DNA of 64,000 bases from Cycas panzhihuaensis (lineage: Eukaryota; Cycadophyta): NCBI GenBank assembly GCA_023213395.1, contig CM041465.1, positions 234,925,741 to 234,989,740 of the forward strand, given 5' to 3'. A program made the position numbers and the translations under genes. Shown in pieces: positions 23,051-37,500 of the stretch (its first letter is position 1; each line of letters starts with the position of its first letter). Under the pieces are notes generated by a model. It was given only the letters and a program-made list of their open reading frames with translations, was not told the origin of the DNA and searched no databases.

Positions 23051-25277
23051 TCCATACATAAACTAATGCTTGGAAAACTATTACTGCTTTGAGGATGTAC
23101 TTCTAAGGGTCTTTAATAGACTCCACTCTAGTTTGGGCTATTTACTTGTTTGGGAGTAGTACATGGCCTATTTCATCTCTGTCCCAACCCTAATAAGTGG
23201 TACCTTTATAAAGTACCACTCTAGCTCCACCTATACTAACCACCACCACCTACCCATTTCATTCCACTCATCCCTTTAATTAATAGGCTTTAGAGCCCCA
23301 TCATCTAACCCTCAAGGGTTTGATCAAACCTTGGCATGCTTTGATCAGACCTAGGCTAAATATCCCTTGATGATATTATGTTTTCTCTATTTTAGATAAA
23401 AATTTAAGAGATAAAGAAGCCTATAAGAACATAAGGACCTCCTTCGCCAACTCCTAAGAAGGAGTCTCTATGTATTTGTGTCATTTACTTTGAATATATT
23501 TATGATAATGAAAGGTTAGGAAATAAAAAGAGTACTAGGATCTATGAGCCTACACAAGCAAATTACATTGACAATATTTTTTGTATCCTTCTTAGGGACT
23601 CCTCTTCTTATATTGTTTTAACTTTTTGTGTTTATTCTAATAAAGAAAAAGGTTAAGCAATGGAAAGTTTAATATGTTTCCAAAGAATACAAAAGAGAGA
23701 ACAATGAAATAACAAGATCTAACTATCCTTTCAAACCAAGCAAAGAAAGTAAACCATGCATACTATTTCTTTTTTTAAGGAATGCTAAAACAAAAGAGAT
23801 GTTATCTCCTAAGGATACAAAACATACTTCTCTTCAAATATAAAAGCAATAAACATGAGATGTATATACTATGATATGCAATGTTGTATGTAACTTAATG
23901 GAAGTTAAAATAACATGCTATACTTATGTAAAAATTTTTAGTTCATACACATATTACTTTGAATTTTAATAGTAATTTTAATGGAAGTGAGATTTTAAAT
24001 ATGATTTTAGTGATTAAAGATGATATGCAATCCATAAAACTCACATGTAACTAACTATATATTGATATCATAGATTGAAATTATAAGGAGATTCTATCAC
24101 TCATGGATCTTCTAGGCACCATAGGATCCTTGAACCTCATTCAAAATCTATTTGTTATAAAGATTTTTCATTCATACATATATACTTCCTTTTATAGAAG
24201 AGAGAAAAGTAAAGGCAAAGAGTTAAGGAATATAGCACTAACAATTTCAAAAATCTCTACTTCAATGATGTATTTTATGTCTTAAAATAGCAATCCCCAT
24301 TTATTATAACCAATCTTTCTTATTTTTTCCTTTAAAACAAAGACAAAAGAGGAAGAAATTTGAGAAAAAGAAGCTTAATAATAGCCAAGAAAGAAAACGT
24401 AGGACTAAAATCTCTTGGGAATCTTAGACAATTATGAAGAATAAGAAGACATAGCTATATTTGAAGGTGAAGAGGTACATCTCTCTTCATAATAGTTTAC
24501 TCCCTTATTTTCCCACAAAGGGCTAACCTTTAAGCCAAGGGCTTCTAAGGAAAAAATATAGGTGAAGAAGTTTTAGAAATTAGATGAGGGGGAGAGCATT
24601 AATTGGTTACACAAAATCATCAAAATAACACTAAAACCAGAGGGGAAAATAGTGAAAAAGATCTTACCAAAGAGATGAAGCCTAAAGTATATAGTTGCAA
24701 TAAACAAAATACCTCAAGATGTAGCAACAAGTTGAATTCGAACAATATATAAGTAGTATTCAAAGCTCCAAATCCTTTTCTCTTGAATCCTTTCTTCTTT
24801 TTTCAAAGATAGGGATTAAAAATCACAGAGAAATATCTTAATGCTTCTAAGAAAATCCTCCAAAAAAATATAATCAAGATTACTTCTTTTCAAAAATGGA
24901 TACCTTTTAAAGGATTTCAAAGGGTTCTAAGTATAAATGGAGTAGGTTTGCACTAAATCTGGGTGGCATCATGCAAAAATAGCATATTATTCAAAAAATT
25001 TGCATGCATGATAGTAAAAATGTAACTAGTCATATTTTATTAATAATAAAAAATATAACTTCCTTAATAAAATATGATCTATTACATTTCTAGTATAATA
25101 AAAAATTTGATGAAAGAAAAGGTAAAAAATTGATCTTTAATAACTGAAATATATTAAAGCAGGGTTATAGAACACAATCGAAAAACCTAATGTAACTAGC
25201 CTAAGGCATGAGTAGCAAGTCTAGGGGTGAGGGTAATCTTGCACCTAGCCTAAGGTGCTTGTGCACCTCTTGGACAT
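23051..25277. other. AT-rich stretch without recognised genes
   Basis: I see no coding domain, LTR terminus or primer site. By position it may hold the 5' leader and LTR of E2 in minus orientation, but I could not align it to any other LTR here. Short open frames (for example 24103-24285) look like chance. Confidence 0.4.
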
Positions 25278-26048
25278 TGTTTCTTGACTCTTGGTAATGG
25301 GATTTGGATTATTAGTTGAGCATGGTGAGTACATATATAATTTCTACCCTTCTACCATCTTTTCATCTCATTTATGTATATTGAGTATTATGTGGTAGAG
25401 ATATTTTTGCTTGATTGTTTGAGCTATATTCCTCATTTTAGTTGATGATGAGAAGGATAATGTCCATGGCCCTCATGTCCCCCATTAGTGTTCTTGAGTC
25501 AAAAACATGGTACCTCCCCATCAGTAAGCGATCTATTCCCTCATTTTGGTTGATTGTTTGTTGCCCTTTTGTCTTGTATTTGGCTTATTCCCATTTGGTA
25601 ATGATATATAGATGCTTATAGGTCCATATTTTATAGATTTATTAGCCTATAAAGAGGAAGAAATGATAAAAAATACTTTTTGCTATCATACCATTGAGAT
25701 TTTTTCTTTTGTTGTCTATACTACAAAGTATCTTATAGTATTATTAATATATTCATGTTATTGCTAAAGAATTTATAATATGACTTTCACCAACCTAGAT
25801 TCAGGTTTAATGATGACAATCCACCATTAATGACCCAGATCTTTGACCTAATAGGCCGTGTCAGTCCCAAGTTAGCTCATATCTATCTTGGATGGCTAAA
25901 AATGCCCTGAAAAATCTTTTTCCCTATACATTTCCTTCATTATGTCACCCAAATCTCCTCAAACCTTATATTTGGTACATGGTTTCTCTTGAGTGGTGTC
26001 CTCTATATTGTAGGCAAGGAACCACTTACCTCTCACTTATAATTTTTC

Positions 26049-26055
26049 TATAAAT
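26049..26055 (+). promoter_or_regulatory. LTR TATA box, E4
   Basis: ttctataaatcccc, 771 bp from the LTR start; aligns with gggtataaatccc of E5. Confidence 0.55.
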
Positions 26056-27060
26056 CCCCCTAGTTTTTTAAAGAGAAGGGAGAAGACTATTGTGTAAAGG
26101 AAATGTTAGGTACATGCTACCAAATTTTAGTTAGATTCACTATCTTTTGGTAGTCTAACTAACAACTCATAGCAAGGATCAAGGGTGCACATTCAAGATA
26201 GTTGAAGGAGGCCTTAAGGGAGACTTTGTGTAGCCATTAGCCACTGCTTCCCAACAAAGGGACTAGTGATCCTCCTTAGCTCTTTAAATAGTTGTCCTTT
26301 CTTTTATTTCCACTATGTTGTGTGAGTACTTGATGTTTTTATGCCAGATAGTGTTTCCTTTATTTTTTCTTATTTTTCCATTTGGGATTAAGCCATTTCA
26401 TATTTGATGTTGCTTGACTTTACCCCTTTTGTTGTTTGATAAATTTCCTATCCCTTATTAGGAAGATTTGCAAGCTAATGGGGAGGTTTCCTAAGTATGG
26501 CTTAGGAAACTAATCATATAGGGGGATGGTGCCATTCTTAGGACCTCCACCTCTTTTTAGTCATTTTTGCCCATATGATCATTAGCTTGTAGTGTGCACC
26601 TTCTTATTTTATAGTTTATCTAACATTTTTCATGACTCCTTATTTAGTAGCATATACATATGTGTTGTATTTCCTTGGAGAGGAAGATAACTTATATGCA
26701 AGGAAGAAGAACAACATCCATAAGATGTTGATTCAATGAGATTCACATAAGGGAACTCACCATCATTGTTTGTTGCAACCACTCATAAAGGAGGTAAGTG
26801 GCAATAATTTATATTTTTAGTTTCCATTAAACTTGTTGTTTCCTTTCAAGCTTTCTTCCTTTCTATCATAAGGGGATGTAGCAAGCAAAAATGATGCTAG
26901 ATTTCTCTGATAGGGAGGTAAGTAAACCCCCCATCTTTCATCATCATAATAAGCACATGATGATTATGGATGCTAGGCTTGTCATCATCAAATGTCATTA
27001 TCATAGGTGCATGTCACTTTCTCCCTTATCTTTTGAAATTTTTGCTTTTGTTCCATTTTA

Positions 27061-27395
27061 TTTCAAAAAAAAAAGAGAGAGAAGAAAGGAAAGAAAAAAG
27101 AGAAGGGTATTAGGATAGAAAGAGTAAGAAATAAAAAGAAAGAAGGGAAAGAGAGAGAGAGAGGTACACATTGCCTTGATCATCCTCTTTTCTATGTCTT
27201 CCTTTCCTCATACATCTTAATCCCCTTTCTTCCAAGAAAACAAAAAAAAAAGAGAAGAAGGAAAAGAAAAGAAAAGAATTTCTTTTATGTGCTTATTTTA
27301 TCTGTTTTCCATATTATTGCTTATATTAGGGTTAGTCCCTAGAACACAAGAAACCCCAAAACAACAAAAAAAGAAAAATAAAAATAAAAATAAAC
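27061..27395 (+). repeat. Purine-rich tracts in the E4 LTR
   Basis: Four A/G runs (about 27063-27118, 27120-27163, 27236-27275, 27358-27395) broken by pyrimidine-rich spacers. Not seen at this strength in the other LTRs. Confidence 0.7.
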
Positions 27396-27855
27396 AATCA
27401 CAAATCAAAACATACCTATAGTTAGGTTAGTGCTTGTTCCCCTCTTGCAAAAGCCTGAATGAAGGGAAGGACTATAAAGTTGTAGGTTTCTGAACTCATA
27501 GGGTAGTTATATTTTCCTAGGAAGAACTACCACTTTCACACACTTTGGATAGGGAGAACATATAGGTGCATGCATTCAATCATTACCTCTTGTTTCTTCT
27601 AGGTCATCATAGGTGCACTAGAATAAGTAATTGAGACCACCTACATATGTTCATCTACATTAGTGTTACCCTAAATTAGTCATATAGTCATGTCTAGGAA
27701 CCATCTCATACCCTACGCTAGCGTCCAAAAGACACACTGACACCTTAAGTAAGGTGTTGAAATTGTTATTACCCCTTTCAACTTATTGATTATACCCTAA
27801 GTTAGTCCATTAGGTTTACTAATTATATTTTGCCCCTCCCCTTAGCATATTTCAC

Positions 27856-27873
27856 TGGTGACCATATTGGGGA
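27856..27873 (+). other. E4 primer binding site
   Basis: tggtgaccatattgggga, one base after the LTR. It differs from the family form by C-to-T changes. Confidence 0.65.
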
Positions 27874-28079
27874 CCTGCCAGTAGGAAGCTTTGTGTCATA
27901 TTCACAATCCTTCCCTTTCCTTCCCTTTATTCCTCACTTTTTAGGGCATCTTCATTTCATGTGAGCAAGGACTACCTCCCTTTCTTCCATGAATTTTCTT
28001 TGCAATCCCTTAAGTATGTTAAAACACATAGATGCATTGCATTTCACACTACTTGCATTGGTTACCACCTTTAGAAGTC

Positions 28080-30240
28080 CCATCTACCTATACCTCTATT
28101 GATTCAAGTGACTAAGAGTCACTAATCGAGAGTTATCTGAATGGTTGGGCTATCCAACCATATGCCCAAGAATGGCCCCAAGTTGAAGCCCATTATCCTT
28201 ATCAGGGTCACGCCCATATTGACGATGATCCTTTTCATCAAATTCCTTCTCAAGAAGAAGGTTACCCTATTCCCCCTCATTCATATCTACTTGAGGAAAT
28301 TTACACTCATGACCATCCTTCCCACTAGGAGTAAGCGTTAAATGATTATCATTATCACCCTAGTCATGATAGAGAGCCTTCGGCCCCTCATGACCCTAAT
28401 CATACCTGCCTATTGAGAGAATGTTTTGAGGTTATTACTAGCCAACCCCCACTAAGGTGGCTATAATGGTTTCTTACTACTACTTCCACCACTTCTTCTA
28501 CCATTCCTCCACCCTTAACTATGAAAGTTTTACCTTCAACTTCATCTGATATTATTGTTGTGGTCCTCGCATCCCAAACTTCATTAATAGAAGGTCAATT
28601 AACTTATAATACACACCCCCTATATGAGGGGGGTACCGCATCCTCCATTCATACTTCTATTCCCCACACACTACTTTATACCTCCCTCTTTTACCTATAA
28701 TTCCCACCTGCACTTGTTACTCTGGGTAATCAAGTATACCCTCAACTCATCCACGTTTGCATATGTTAGACCCTCCTTTATTTGTATGCCAAAGTTACAC
28801 ATCATTATCTTGGGGCATAGGAGTTCCAACCCTCTTCCTACCTATGGAGTTGATCCACTCCATCCTTATGGAGTTTCCCCACCCATTGAAGGGCCATTTG
28901 GGTAAAACTTGTTGTCCCCTCCTCCTTCTTAACTAGTCCTTCCCCTTCCACATGGTATCCCCTTTCAGAGGGCCCATTCTACTCCTTACCCTTTTGCACA
29001 TCTTGGTGCCTCTTACGACACCCAATCTCATTATTATCCATACCCAAGTAGTGGATCAAGACATCCTAGACCCCCTCCATACCATTCCTACCCTTATGGG
29101 GGACCTCCCTATCATCATCCTCATTAGAGGGAGTCATATATGTCCCTCTATCTTATTCATCATATTACCAAGGTTATCTACCCTACCCCTATCCTACTCA
29201 CATACCTAGTGTGAGTAATGCATATCCTTATAAAGGGCCCTCTTGTCCCTCTACCGATTCATTGGCCTAACTAAGGGCAAAACCATTCATTGATTATAGG
29301 TCAAGCCCACTCTTGATTGAGGCCCTTCAAACTAGCTTTCCCCCACATCCCCCAAAAGTGCCCAAATTTGATGGCACTTCTTCTCAAGACATGACCAATC
29401 ATGTTAGGGATTTTTCTATGGAAAGCATTAACTATTGATCCTATGACCATATATTAATTAAACTTTTTCCATGCTCACTTTAAGGTGATGCCTTGAAGTG
29501 GTTTTATCAACTCTCATCTTACTTAATTTCTACATTTCAACAACTAGTTGATAATTTTGCCAAGTACTTCGATGTGGCTCATCCCTTTAAAAGTGGGGTT
29601 AAATCATTACTCTCATTAAAGCAAGGTCATGATAAACTAAATTGTGATTTCATACAATAGTTCCATAACTTGCTTCATTCCTCCAAGGCCACATTATTGG
29701 AGGAATTAAAGAGAGACATTTTCGTTAACACATTAAGACCTGAAGTTTATGCTTAAGTCCCTAAAACGGGGGCAACTAACTATAAATATACCATATCTAA
29801 ATGCTTGGATCTAGAATCCATTGAGATCCAAGATGGTCTCAAAATTATCATAAAGAATTCGTAACATTATGAGGCACTGCCTTCTCTACGTAAGAATAAA
29901 TGGTTATAGCAATAGTCATTTAGGCCTCTAGTCAGCTTAAATGATAAGACCTTAGATCCCTTAACTTTAGTTATGTGATCATTTAAATGAATGATATGTA
30001 ATTTAAAGTTACAACCTACTTAAACATTGTAAGGGCCACATCAGTCCTAGTTTGGATATAGGCAAGTCCACCAAACTTCCCAAACTCCACCTCCTAAGAA
30101 TGATGGAGTTCCAACAGCCCAAGCTAAGGGGACAAGGCTCCTACTAGAAAATAAATGGTGCTTGATCTATGGGTAATACACTCATGATGATTCCATGTAT
30201 TAGATGCAACATCTAAAATTAACTCCTTTATGAGACCCAT
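28080..30240 (+). pseudogene. E4 gag, broken
   Basis: Collinear with E6 gag. The N-terminal half keeps YGVDPLHPYGVSPPIEGPFG (split here) at about 28835-28900. The core at about 29290-29760 stays in one frame (FIDYRSSPLLIEALQ, FDGTSSQD, GDALKWFYQL, SLLSLKQGHDKLN, ELKRDIFVN) with several stops. The knuckle at about 30150-30195 reads KWCLIYG..YTHDDSMY, with one H and the last C both changed to Y. Confidence 0.8.
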
Positions 30241-30589
30241 CCCTCTCTCTTTAAGGTGAGTCAAAACCAAACCTGGAGTAACCTGTGTACCAGGATCCCT
30301 TCCCCAATCATAAAGAGTAGAACTAACTTACTCAACAACATAGAAGGTGGAGTAGAAATAAGAGGCTAACTCAATCTCCTCCTATTGATCAATCGAAGGG
30401 GAAAGAACCCATGGATGGTTCCTCCCCATCAACTCCAAACACCCAATCCACCATGACCTCTCAAACTAAGAATAAGGGTAAGAGAGTTATCCAGTTACTT
30501 GAGACCACTCAAGTATACCTTGTCATAAGGTCTCAAGTTTCTAAGGAGGCTGGGGAAACCTCCACATCATAACAATTGCCCTAAGGGGA

Positions 30590-32440
30590 TTCTCCTACGA
30601 AGATACCTTTAGTCCCTAAGGCCATCCCTATTTTCTTGGGATGATATGACTTTAGGCTTGCTCTTCCCTAAACCACTAGGAAAGGGAAAGCATTTTCTAT
30701 CATTAAAGAACTTCATACCATCTCAGACAAGATGTTTATGATGGATGTCCTAAAGAGTTGTCCTGATCAAAGGGTGCTCTTCTTGGAAGCCTCAAGGTTC
30801 AATAAAGCCCCAATAGATTCACTTGGTACCTCCTCAACCTATGGGTCAAAAGTTATTACGTTTAACCCACATGACCTCCCTCTACCCAAGGATAGATAAC
30901 TATATTGGTACCATCCCTTTACTATCACCATTAAGATACTAGACTTTACGCTAAAGAGGAATGGTGTAGATAATGGCTCTTTAGTCAATGCAATACCAAT
31001 TTACATGCTTGAGAAGCTAGGTATAAAAGCTCATGAGCTGGTCCCATGGAGGTGTCAAGGCTAGAATGGGAGTGAAAAATCTCCTCTAGGGATGGTTAAG
31101 CTCCCTCTAGTTTTAGAAGACAAGACTATCTGGGGCTGATATAGTTATTTTAGGCATTGATATTAACTATAACCTTCTCTTAAATTAGCCATGGATTGAC
31201 CAGATGGGAGCTATGTGCTTGTTAAGGTGGGGCAACTCAAATTTATCCATCAAGGGTAAATCAAAATGGTAACACATAAACCACCCCTAAACCATCCCTC
31301 TCACCAACTATACCAAGTGATTTTTAGATCCATAAAGGAAGAAGATGACCTGTCCATCCCCTTTGCCTTAGAATTCTTAGAAGATAAAGGGCCTACCCAA
31401 GGTGATTGGGCTCTTCCTCCTACCCCTCATGACTTAATGTTCTTTTCTCATATTAGAGTAGGGAGCTATGGTTACCTGGTAGTCCTTAATGACGTGGAGT
31501 CTGATAATAAGCACAAGGAACCCACATACCAAATGAGCTTCATCAATGTTATAAGGGAAATGACATTCTATATTGATACACCTCCCCCCTTTGGTCCTAA
31601 TTTATACACATGTACCAGAGTAAACCCCAATTCCTCCTCTTTCACCTATATGGGAATCCCATCATTTGAGATCATGTTTGGCCCATCATACCCATCAGAT
31701 GGTAATCAATCACCATCTGGATTACAAGGATCTACATGATTATAGGGATGCCATCAGGGGGCATGTTACACCCTCTCCCATTTAAGTAACTTTCCAAGGG
31801 AGAGTCCCTTAGGGTAGCTAATATGGGTTACTTAGTGAGGTGTCAGATCCTCCCTCCATATCACCCTACCTACCATGAATAATTAATTTACTTAGGTATG
31901 TGAAAAATTAGCACACATCAATATATCCCCCAAAAAATGCCAACTCTTCATTGCCAACATTTTACAATCATGATGAATCTGACTTAGTCTTCTCATACGA
32001 TGATTTGATTATTTATGATCTGGAACCATCACCCCCTCCTCTCCTATAATCTATAAGAGAATTAATCTTATGTGTGCATTCCAACTCCTCAAAAGTGTCA
32101 CCACATTATGTTGATTAGGATTGTGATCATTACTAGCCAAGTCCTCTCTTATAAGCTCCTCTAGTCCCTTTGAGTAAAATAATCCATAGGATCGACTATT
32201 TTTAGAACGATGAATCTCTCCTTAAACATTTGGCTAGACCTTCACCTAACCTACTTGAAAGGCATCATAAGCTAGGTTTTTGGAAGTGCCTAGCTATAAG
32301 TTCTTTATTAGCCAACTCTAGTGAGGTAATCATACCTCCAGAACCTTTTGTAGACCAAGCCCCGCCTTATTTTGAGGAAGGGAATATCTTATGTATGGGA
32401 GCCACTAAGGATATTATCCTAGCCCCTAAATGAATTATCA
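30590..32440 (+). pseudogene. E4 protease and linker, broken
   Basis: Protease: FSIIKELHTISDKM and MMDVLKSCPDQR (about 30690-30770), HPFTITIKILDFTLKR, then the active-site segment GVDNGSLVNAIP (about 30960-31000) with the aspartate kept, VPWRCQG and GSEKSPLG. The linker is open at 31266-31739 (FFSHIRVGSYGYLVVLND, matching FAPIGVGSYGYLTLFSDD of E6). It continues with RIDYF..NDESLLKHLARPSPNL and RHHKLGF at about 32190-32280. Function of the linker unknown. Confidence 0.75.
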
Positions 32441-32519
32441 ATATTATGGCTGAATGTTCATCTTAGGAAGTCAAGGAGTATATAGAGTTATTTGACAAAT
32501 TCCATGGCATCTTTACTTA

Positions 32520-33290
32520 GGACTATTTAGACATGAAGGGCATTAACCCTATAATTATCACATATAACCTTACTACGATACCTAGTACCTACCCCATTAG
32601 GCGAAAATAACATCCATTGTACCCAAAGCTTTCTAAAACTATTAAAATAAAAGTGGAGAAGCTACATGTAGTAGGTCTCATCACCTTGATAGATTACCCC
32701 AAACGGGTATCTAATATTGTCCCAGTTGCGAAGAAAAATAAGATAATTAGGATCTACATTAATTTTTGGGACATTAACAACACTTGTCCTAAGGATTATT
32801 TTTTGCTACCCTTTTATTGATCAAATTATTAATCACATAATTGAATTCAAGGTGATGTCTTTAATGGATGGTTTCTCTAGATATAATCAAATTTAAATAT
32901 GCTTAGAGGACTGCCACAAGACCAATTTTACAACCCGTGAGGAATGTTTACTTATAAAGTTATACCCTTCAACTTAAAAAATGCTAGAGTAACATATCAA
33001 AGGGCTATGCAATTCATCTCTTATGACCTCATCAATAATATTTTGGAGGTCTTCATGGATGATCTTATGGGCCTATCCTGCAAAAGGGTCAATCACTCGA
33101 CATATTTGAGGAAGATATTCTCTCATCACCGCAAATATCATGATATTTTGAATTCACTTAAATGTATTTTCACTGACTATTGATAAATTGTTAGGGTTTC
33201 TCATGTCTTAAGAAGGGAACAAAGTTAACCCTGATAATCTTAAGGTTATGATTGAGATTCTACCACCTAAAATCCAATGACAAATCAAGT
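32520..33290 (+). pseudogene. E4 reverse transcriptase, broken
   Basis: Fingers at 32617-32820 (HPLYPKLSKTIKIKVEK, RVSNIVPVAKKNKIIRIYI), a frameshift at about 32820, SLMDGFSRYNQ at about 32865, then MFTYKVIPFNLKNARVTYQ and ILEVFMDDLMGLS (catalytic FMDD box at about 33045-33075). The frame changes again before the RNase H. Confidence 0.85.
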
Positions 33291-33469
33291 TATTCTTGGG
33301 CTACCTTAGGTTTTTATGATGGTTTCTAGTAGATTTTGTTATTAATGCTAAACCACTAACCAACTTACTTAAGAAGGGAACTCTATTTATGTGGAAACCT
33401 AATGCCCAAGTGGCCTTCCACCAACTTAAGTAAGCTCTCATCACAACTCCTACCTTAGAACCTCTTCTA

Positions 33470-35130
33470 TTTGATTAGCCCTTCATTCTTTATACCTTTA
33501 TAACTGATAAATCTATTGGCACCATGTTCCCAAGAGGACAATACTTCATAAGCCACACCTTAGTTGTTGCTGAACTAAATTACCCCTAGGTAAAAATGAA
33601 TGCTTAGCCTTGGTTTTCACCATTAAGAAGATCTACCATTACCTCCTTGGAAAACATGGTATATGTTATTGTTTAGTCAGACCTACTATATTATCTAATG
33701 GCGTGGTCTAATCTTATAGGAAGAGCAAGAAAATAGACTCTTCTTCTCCAAGAACATGACCTTAAAACCATTAATCATAAATCTAAAAGGGCATGGTCAT
33801 AGTTGAATAACTAATAGATGCCCCAATTTCTAATACGTTAAAGATCCCAATCGATAACTCTTTTCTAGATGAGTTGATTTTGGCCCTCCAAGAGGCTGAC
33901 CCACACCCCCAAGTTGATAATAAATGGTATGGTAACATTGTTAATTATTTAGCAAAACAAAAGTATCTGAATGGGGCTTATGATAAGATCAAGAGATTTA
34001 TTAGGGCTTCATCTTACCAATATTTTGTTATCTAAGATACGTTGTATAAATATTCATTTGATGGTGTCCTCCCAAGAGACAAATCAAGTTCTCTGAGATT
34101 TCCATGACAACATCTATGGGGGGAGTAGATGATATTGTTCTAGCATTACTATTATCTAATATTATTCAAGGATGCCCATATTTACATCTTACATTGTTGT
34201 AAATTCCAAGAGCACGCTAATGTTATATGCCACCCATCAGAGGTATTACATGTCATTATGTCGCCATGGCCATTTTCTCAATGGGGATTGGAACTTATAG
34301 GGTCCATAACCACTCCTTCCTTGACCCAACATAAGTTTATTCTGACAACAACATAATACTTCACCAAATGGGCTAAGGCTGTCCCTGTATCTTCAATAAT
34401 AGGCAAGATGATCGCCACATTCATTTTTCAAAACATCATATGTCACTCTAGGGTCCCTGATGTTATCATTATAGATAATAGGAGTCTTTTATGTAATAAA
34501 GAAGTGGATGAGCTTTATGAGAAGTTTAAAATTTCTCATAAAACCTCATCTCCTTCTTATCCCTAGGCTATTGGCTAGATCTAGGCTTTTAATAAGACCT
34601 TGATCAATATTCTTAAGAAAATAATTGCTAATCCAAAAGGGATTGACATCTTTAGCTTTATTTGGCCTTATGAGCCTATTATACATCCATCATACTGCTA
34701 GTGAATGATTCCTTTCTCTTTGATCTACAGATCAGAGGTAATCCTTCCCCTCAAGGTTGAAATCCCCTTATTACAGGTTTCACTTAAAGATTTTGTTGAT
34801 GAAAAGTGGTGACATCAGGTCTACCTCCTTGATCTTGAAGCATTGGATGAAAAACATCTCACTGCATATCAAGCCAACCTTGCATCCAAAATTAAGGCCT
34901 GAAAGATACATGATAGGCACCTTTAGCTATGCCCTCTAGTTCCTAGGGACTATGTCCTCAAGCTAGACTATTTATATGAACACTTTTCAAAATTCAACAT
35001 AAAATGGGTAGGCCCCTTTGTATTTGTCAATACACTAAGCACCAATGCATATTGTATCATTTCTTTGGAAGGCCTTAAGTTTGAAAAGGATGTCAATGGT
35101 TAGTTTCTTAAAAGATTTTATAGCTAACCT
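33470..35130 (+). pseudogene. E4 gypsy RNase H and integrase, broken
   Basis: RNase H pieces at about 33480-33680 (PFILYTFITDKS, YFISHTLVV). Integrase from about 33960: WGLELIGSI (first catalytic D changed to E), KFILTTT..YFTKWAKAVPVSS, VIIIDNRS (second D kept), then SPSYP and the segment where the GQVESF of other copies is hit by three stops, removing the catalytic E. C-terminal VEIPLLQVSLKDF, YVLKLDYLYEHFSKFNIKWVGP in part, and GLKFEKDVNG to about 35125. Confidence 0.85.
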
Positions 35131-35900
35131 CTTAACCCTCTAAAGTAGGGGGATAGTTATGATAACTTGCTTCAGTATGAGCCTAAACTACCAACTTGCT
35201 CTGGAATGAACCTAAACTACCCCTCTCTATAAGGTTGGGCCTTACCTCCTTAAAAGGAAGGGGGTCATGGCACTAATTTACCCCTCCCTTTATTGCTTTG
35301 AAATGAGATTAAACTATCCCTCTTTTGGGATTCATATCAATATAGAATACTTCACTTGACTCATTTCCTATCATTCTTATATGATGACAATGACAACCCT
35401 ATAATGAGAAGGCACGGGACTCCACCATGAGTTTAAACTAGATCTCCAAGTATGTGTGATACTATTTCATGTGAATTATAGGTGTGTGAGCTATGATGCC
35501 ATGCACATGAAATTATGCTAAAATAAAATTACTCAAGTAAAGCACATACACACATGGGAGTGATATAGCACATACAGAGAAAACATCCATGTAATGAGTA
35601 TACGAAAGATACATAGCAAATGATGGGGTGCCAACTAGCCCCTATAAATATATGTATATATAAAATTGATAGTATATAGTAGATGGGGATGTATTATCTT
35701 GAGAGGAGGCTAGGATCCTTATAGGGAGGTACAATCATACATATAAGCTTCACACCATTAGAGGCCCAACTCTTCTCTACCATACAAAAATATACATACA
35801 CATATGTATCCCTCCTCGCATACCCTCATGTGATGTCATCTCTTGGTTCATCCCTCCTTCACTCTAGTGGGGTTCATACACCCCTAAACTCATCCTTAGC
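35131..35900. other. E4 spacer between integrase and the antisense gene
   Basis: Non-coding, with short TA runs (about 35645-35665); equivalent to 8103-8869 of E1. Confidence 0.5.
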
Positions 35901-37500
35901 CACTATGTTGGCCTAGCCTTGCTTCCCTCATCTTGAGGGCAATTATCATATTTGGGTTGTCAACGTTGTGGCATAGTTATATGTGTCCTCAATGACCATG
36001 TCACCATCTGATCCACCAATCAATCATACCTTGACCAAAGATGATCTTGCTCCTCCAAACCTCTGTGAGTTATGCCTCCAAAATGGCAACTTATATATCC
36101 ATATCCCTAGCTACCTCTATGGGCGTTGTTGCTACTTGTGGCATAATTACCACTCCCTACACCTCCAACTCTTGAACTCGAGTCTACAATTAGTCTTGCC
36201 CAACTCTAACCTAATGAAACTCATGAGTCTTAGCTTCCCATATCTCCTTCATGCGTAATAGAGGAGTAAATTCCACTATGTGACATCAAACCAATGTTGG
36301 CTCTCTGTTATCCACTATAGGAGGCTAACCTCCATATAGACTAATAGAAATAGGTTGTCAACCACCCTGGACACCACCTCTACTATAATCCCATCACTTT
36401 CAAATAAGTAGACCCATATGTTAGTAAACTCATACATACAATCAAAATAAACTCAAAAATTGCCTTAAAATATAAAAATATAAAGTAAGTATACCTTGTG
36501 GTAGAGCCTCCTCTAGCATAACTAGAGCCCCTTGGTCACCTCCCTCATCGTTAGCAATATCCTCCTCCTCCTCCTTATCCTCATTAGTGACCTCCTTATC
36601 ATCTCCTATTTAATCTCTAACCTTTGCAGCCTCCCCTATGACATCCTCATCACCCTCCATGTCACTATCCTAGTGCACACCTTGATAAGAGTGCTCAATA
36701 TAATCAACCGATGCCAAAAGATTAAGGGGAGTCATGTCCATTGACTGACACACCTGATTAGGCTCATTTAGGCTGTGGTAGTATGAAGGCTATTGATGGA
36801 GAAGATGCTCATTCAGACCTACTTGCTACATGCCCTATTCCCTAAAATCAATCAAATAACAAGATTTATAGGATCAAGCAATAAGAGAATCCCCCTCTAC
36901 CTACTGCCTTAATCTGATCAAGATGGCCTCTCATGTTAGTAGTGACTAGTTCTACCTAATCCAATCTCTCCCCTACCTCAATCCTTTGGATTGTATAAAT
37001 CCACCCTCTAGGCCCTCTCGGTAGTTCTATCTCTGGGATATCTAAAATAAAATTGTGAAAGTGATCATCTTTCTTTAATAGGAAATCTATGTTATGAAGA
37101 TCTTCCACACTGGCCCACTACATCTATCCCAACATCCACAACCATAAAAGAATTGGGTGGCTACTTGGTAAGCCTCCTCTGTGCTAAATAGGACTCCTAG
37201 TTAAGGGGGAGCTCCTCTCACTAGCACCTTTAGTATCCTCTGTATATCCTAGGGTGTGATAATGACATCTCCTATCAAGGGTAAGTGGAAGACCTATCTC
37301 CTCTAATCTCAATGTGAGATGATATCAATAAGGAGTGCCTGGTCTGATGCATACTAACATGTAGTTATAATTCACAGAAGCTCATATCTATACAAGACCC
37401 CCTTATACTTGTCATTTATCATCTCTGTGAGACCAAATATAGCCATCTCAATATTCCCATGATTATCAATTATCATCATAACTTATGCCATGAAAACTAT
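35901..37500 (-). pseudogene. E4 antisense PMD-like gene, broken
   Basis: Minus strand from about 37480: IIDNHGNIEMAIFGLTEM, then VFHLPLIGDVIITP..DIQRILKVLVRGAPP at about 37300-37210, the same PMD-like block as in E1 and E3. Downstream the frame is heavily broken. After the intron position, VVDNLFLLVYMEV aligns with IVREMFPQVYTEG of E3. At the intron site the donor GT is kept (36494), but the acceptor reads tttgaaa where E3 has tttgtag, consistent with a G-to-A change; the interval would be 97 bp. Confidence 0.6.

Larger units (their letters stand above)
25278..27854 (+). repeat. E4 5' LTR, 2577 bp
   Basis: Starts tgtttcttgactcttggtaa, aligning with the E1 LTR start, and ends ttca before the primer site. 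It contains a TATA box (26049-26055, tataaat) at the family position and purine-rich tracts at 27061-27395. Confidence 0.75.

Noticed and set aside
24103-24285. 60-codon open frame in the gene-free stretch
   Set aside because: AT-rich, no similarity to any copy, length expected by chance.
31266-31739. 157-codon open frame as a possible host gene
   Set aside because: It matches the retroelement linker (GSYGYL block) and lies between E4 protease and RT.
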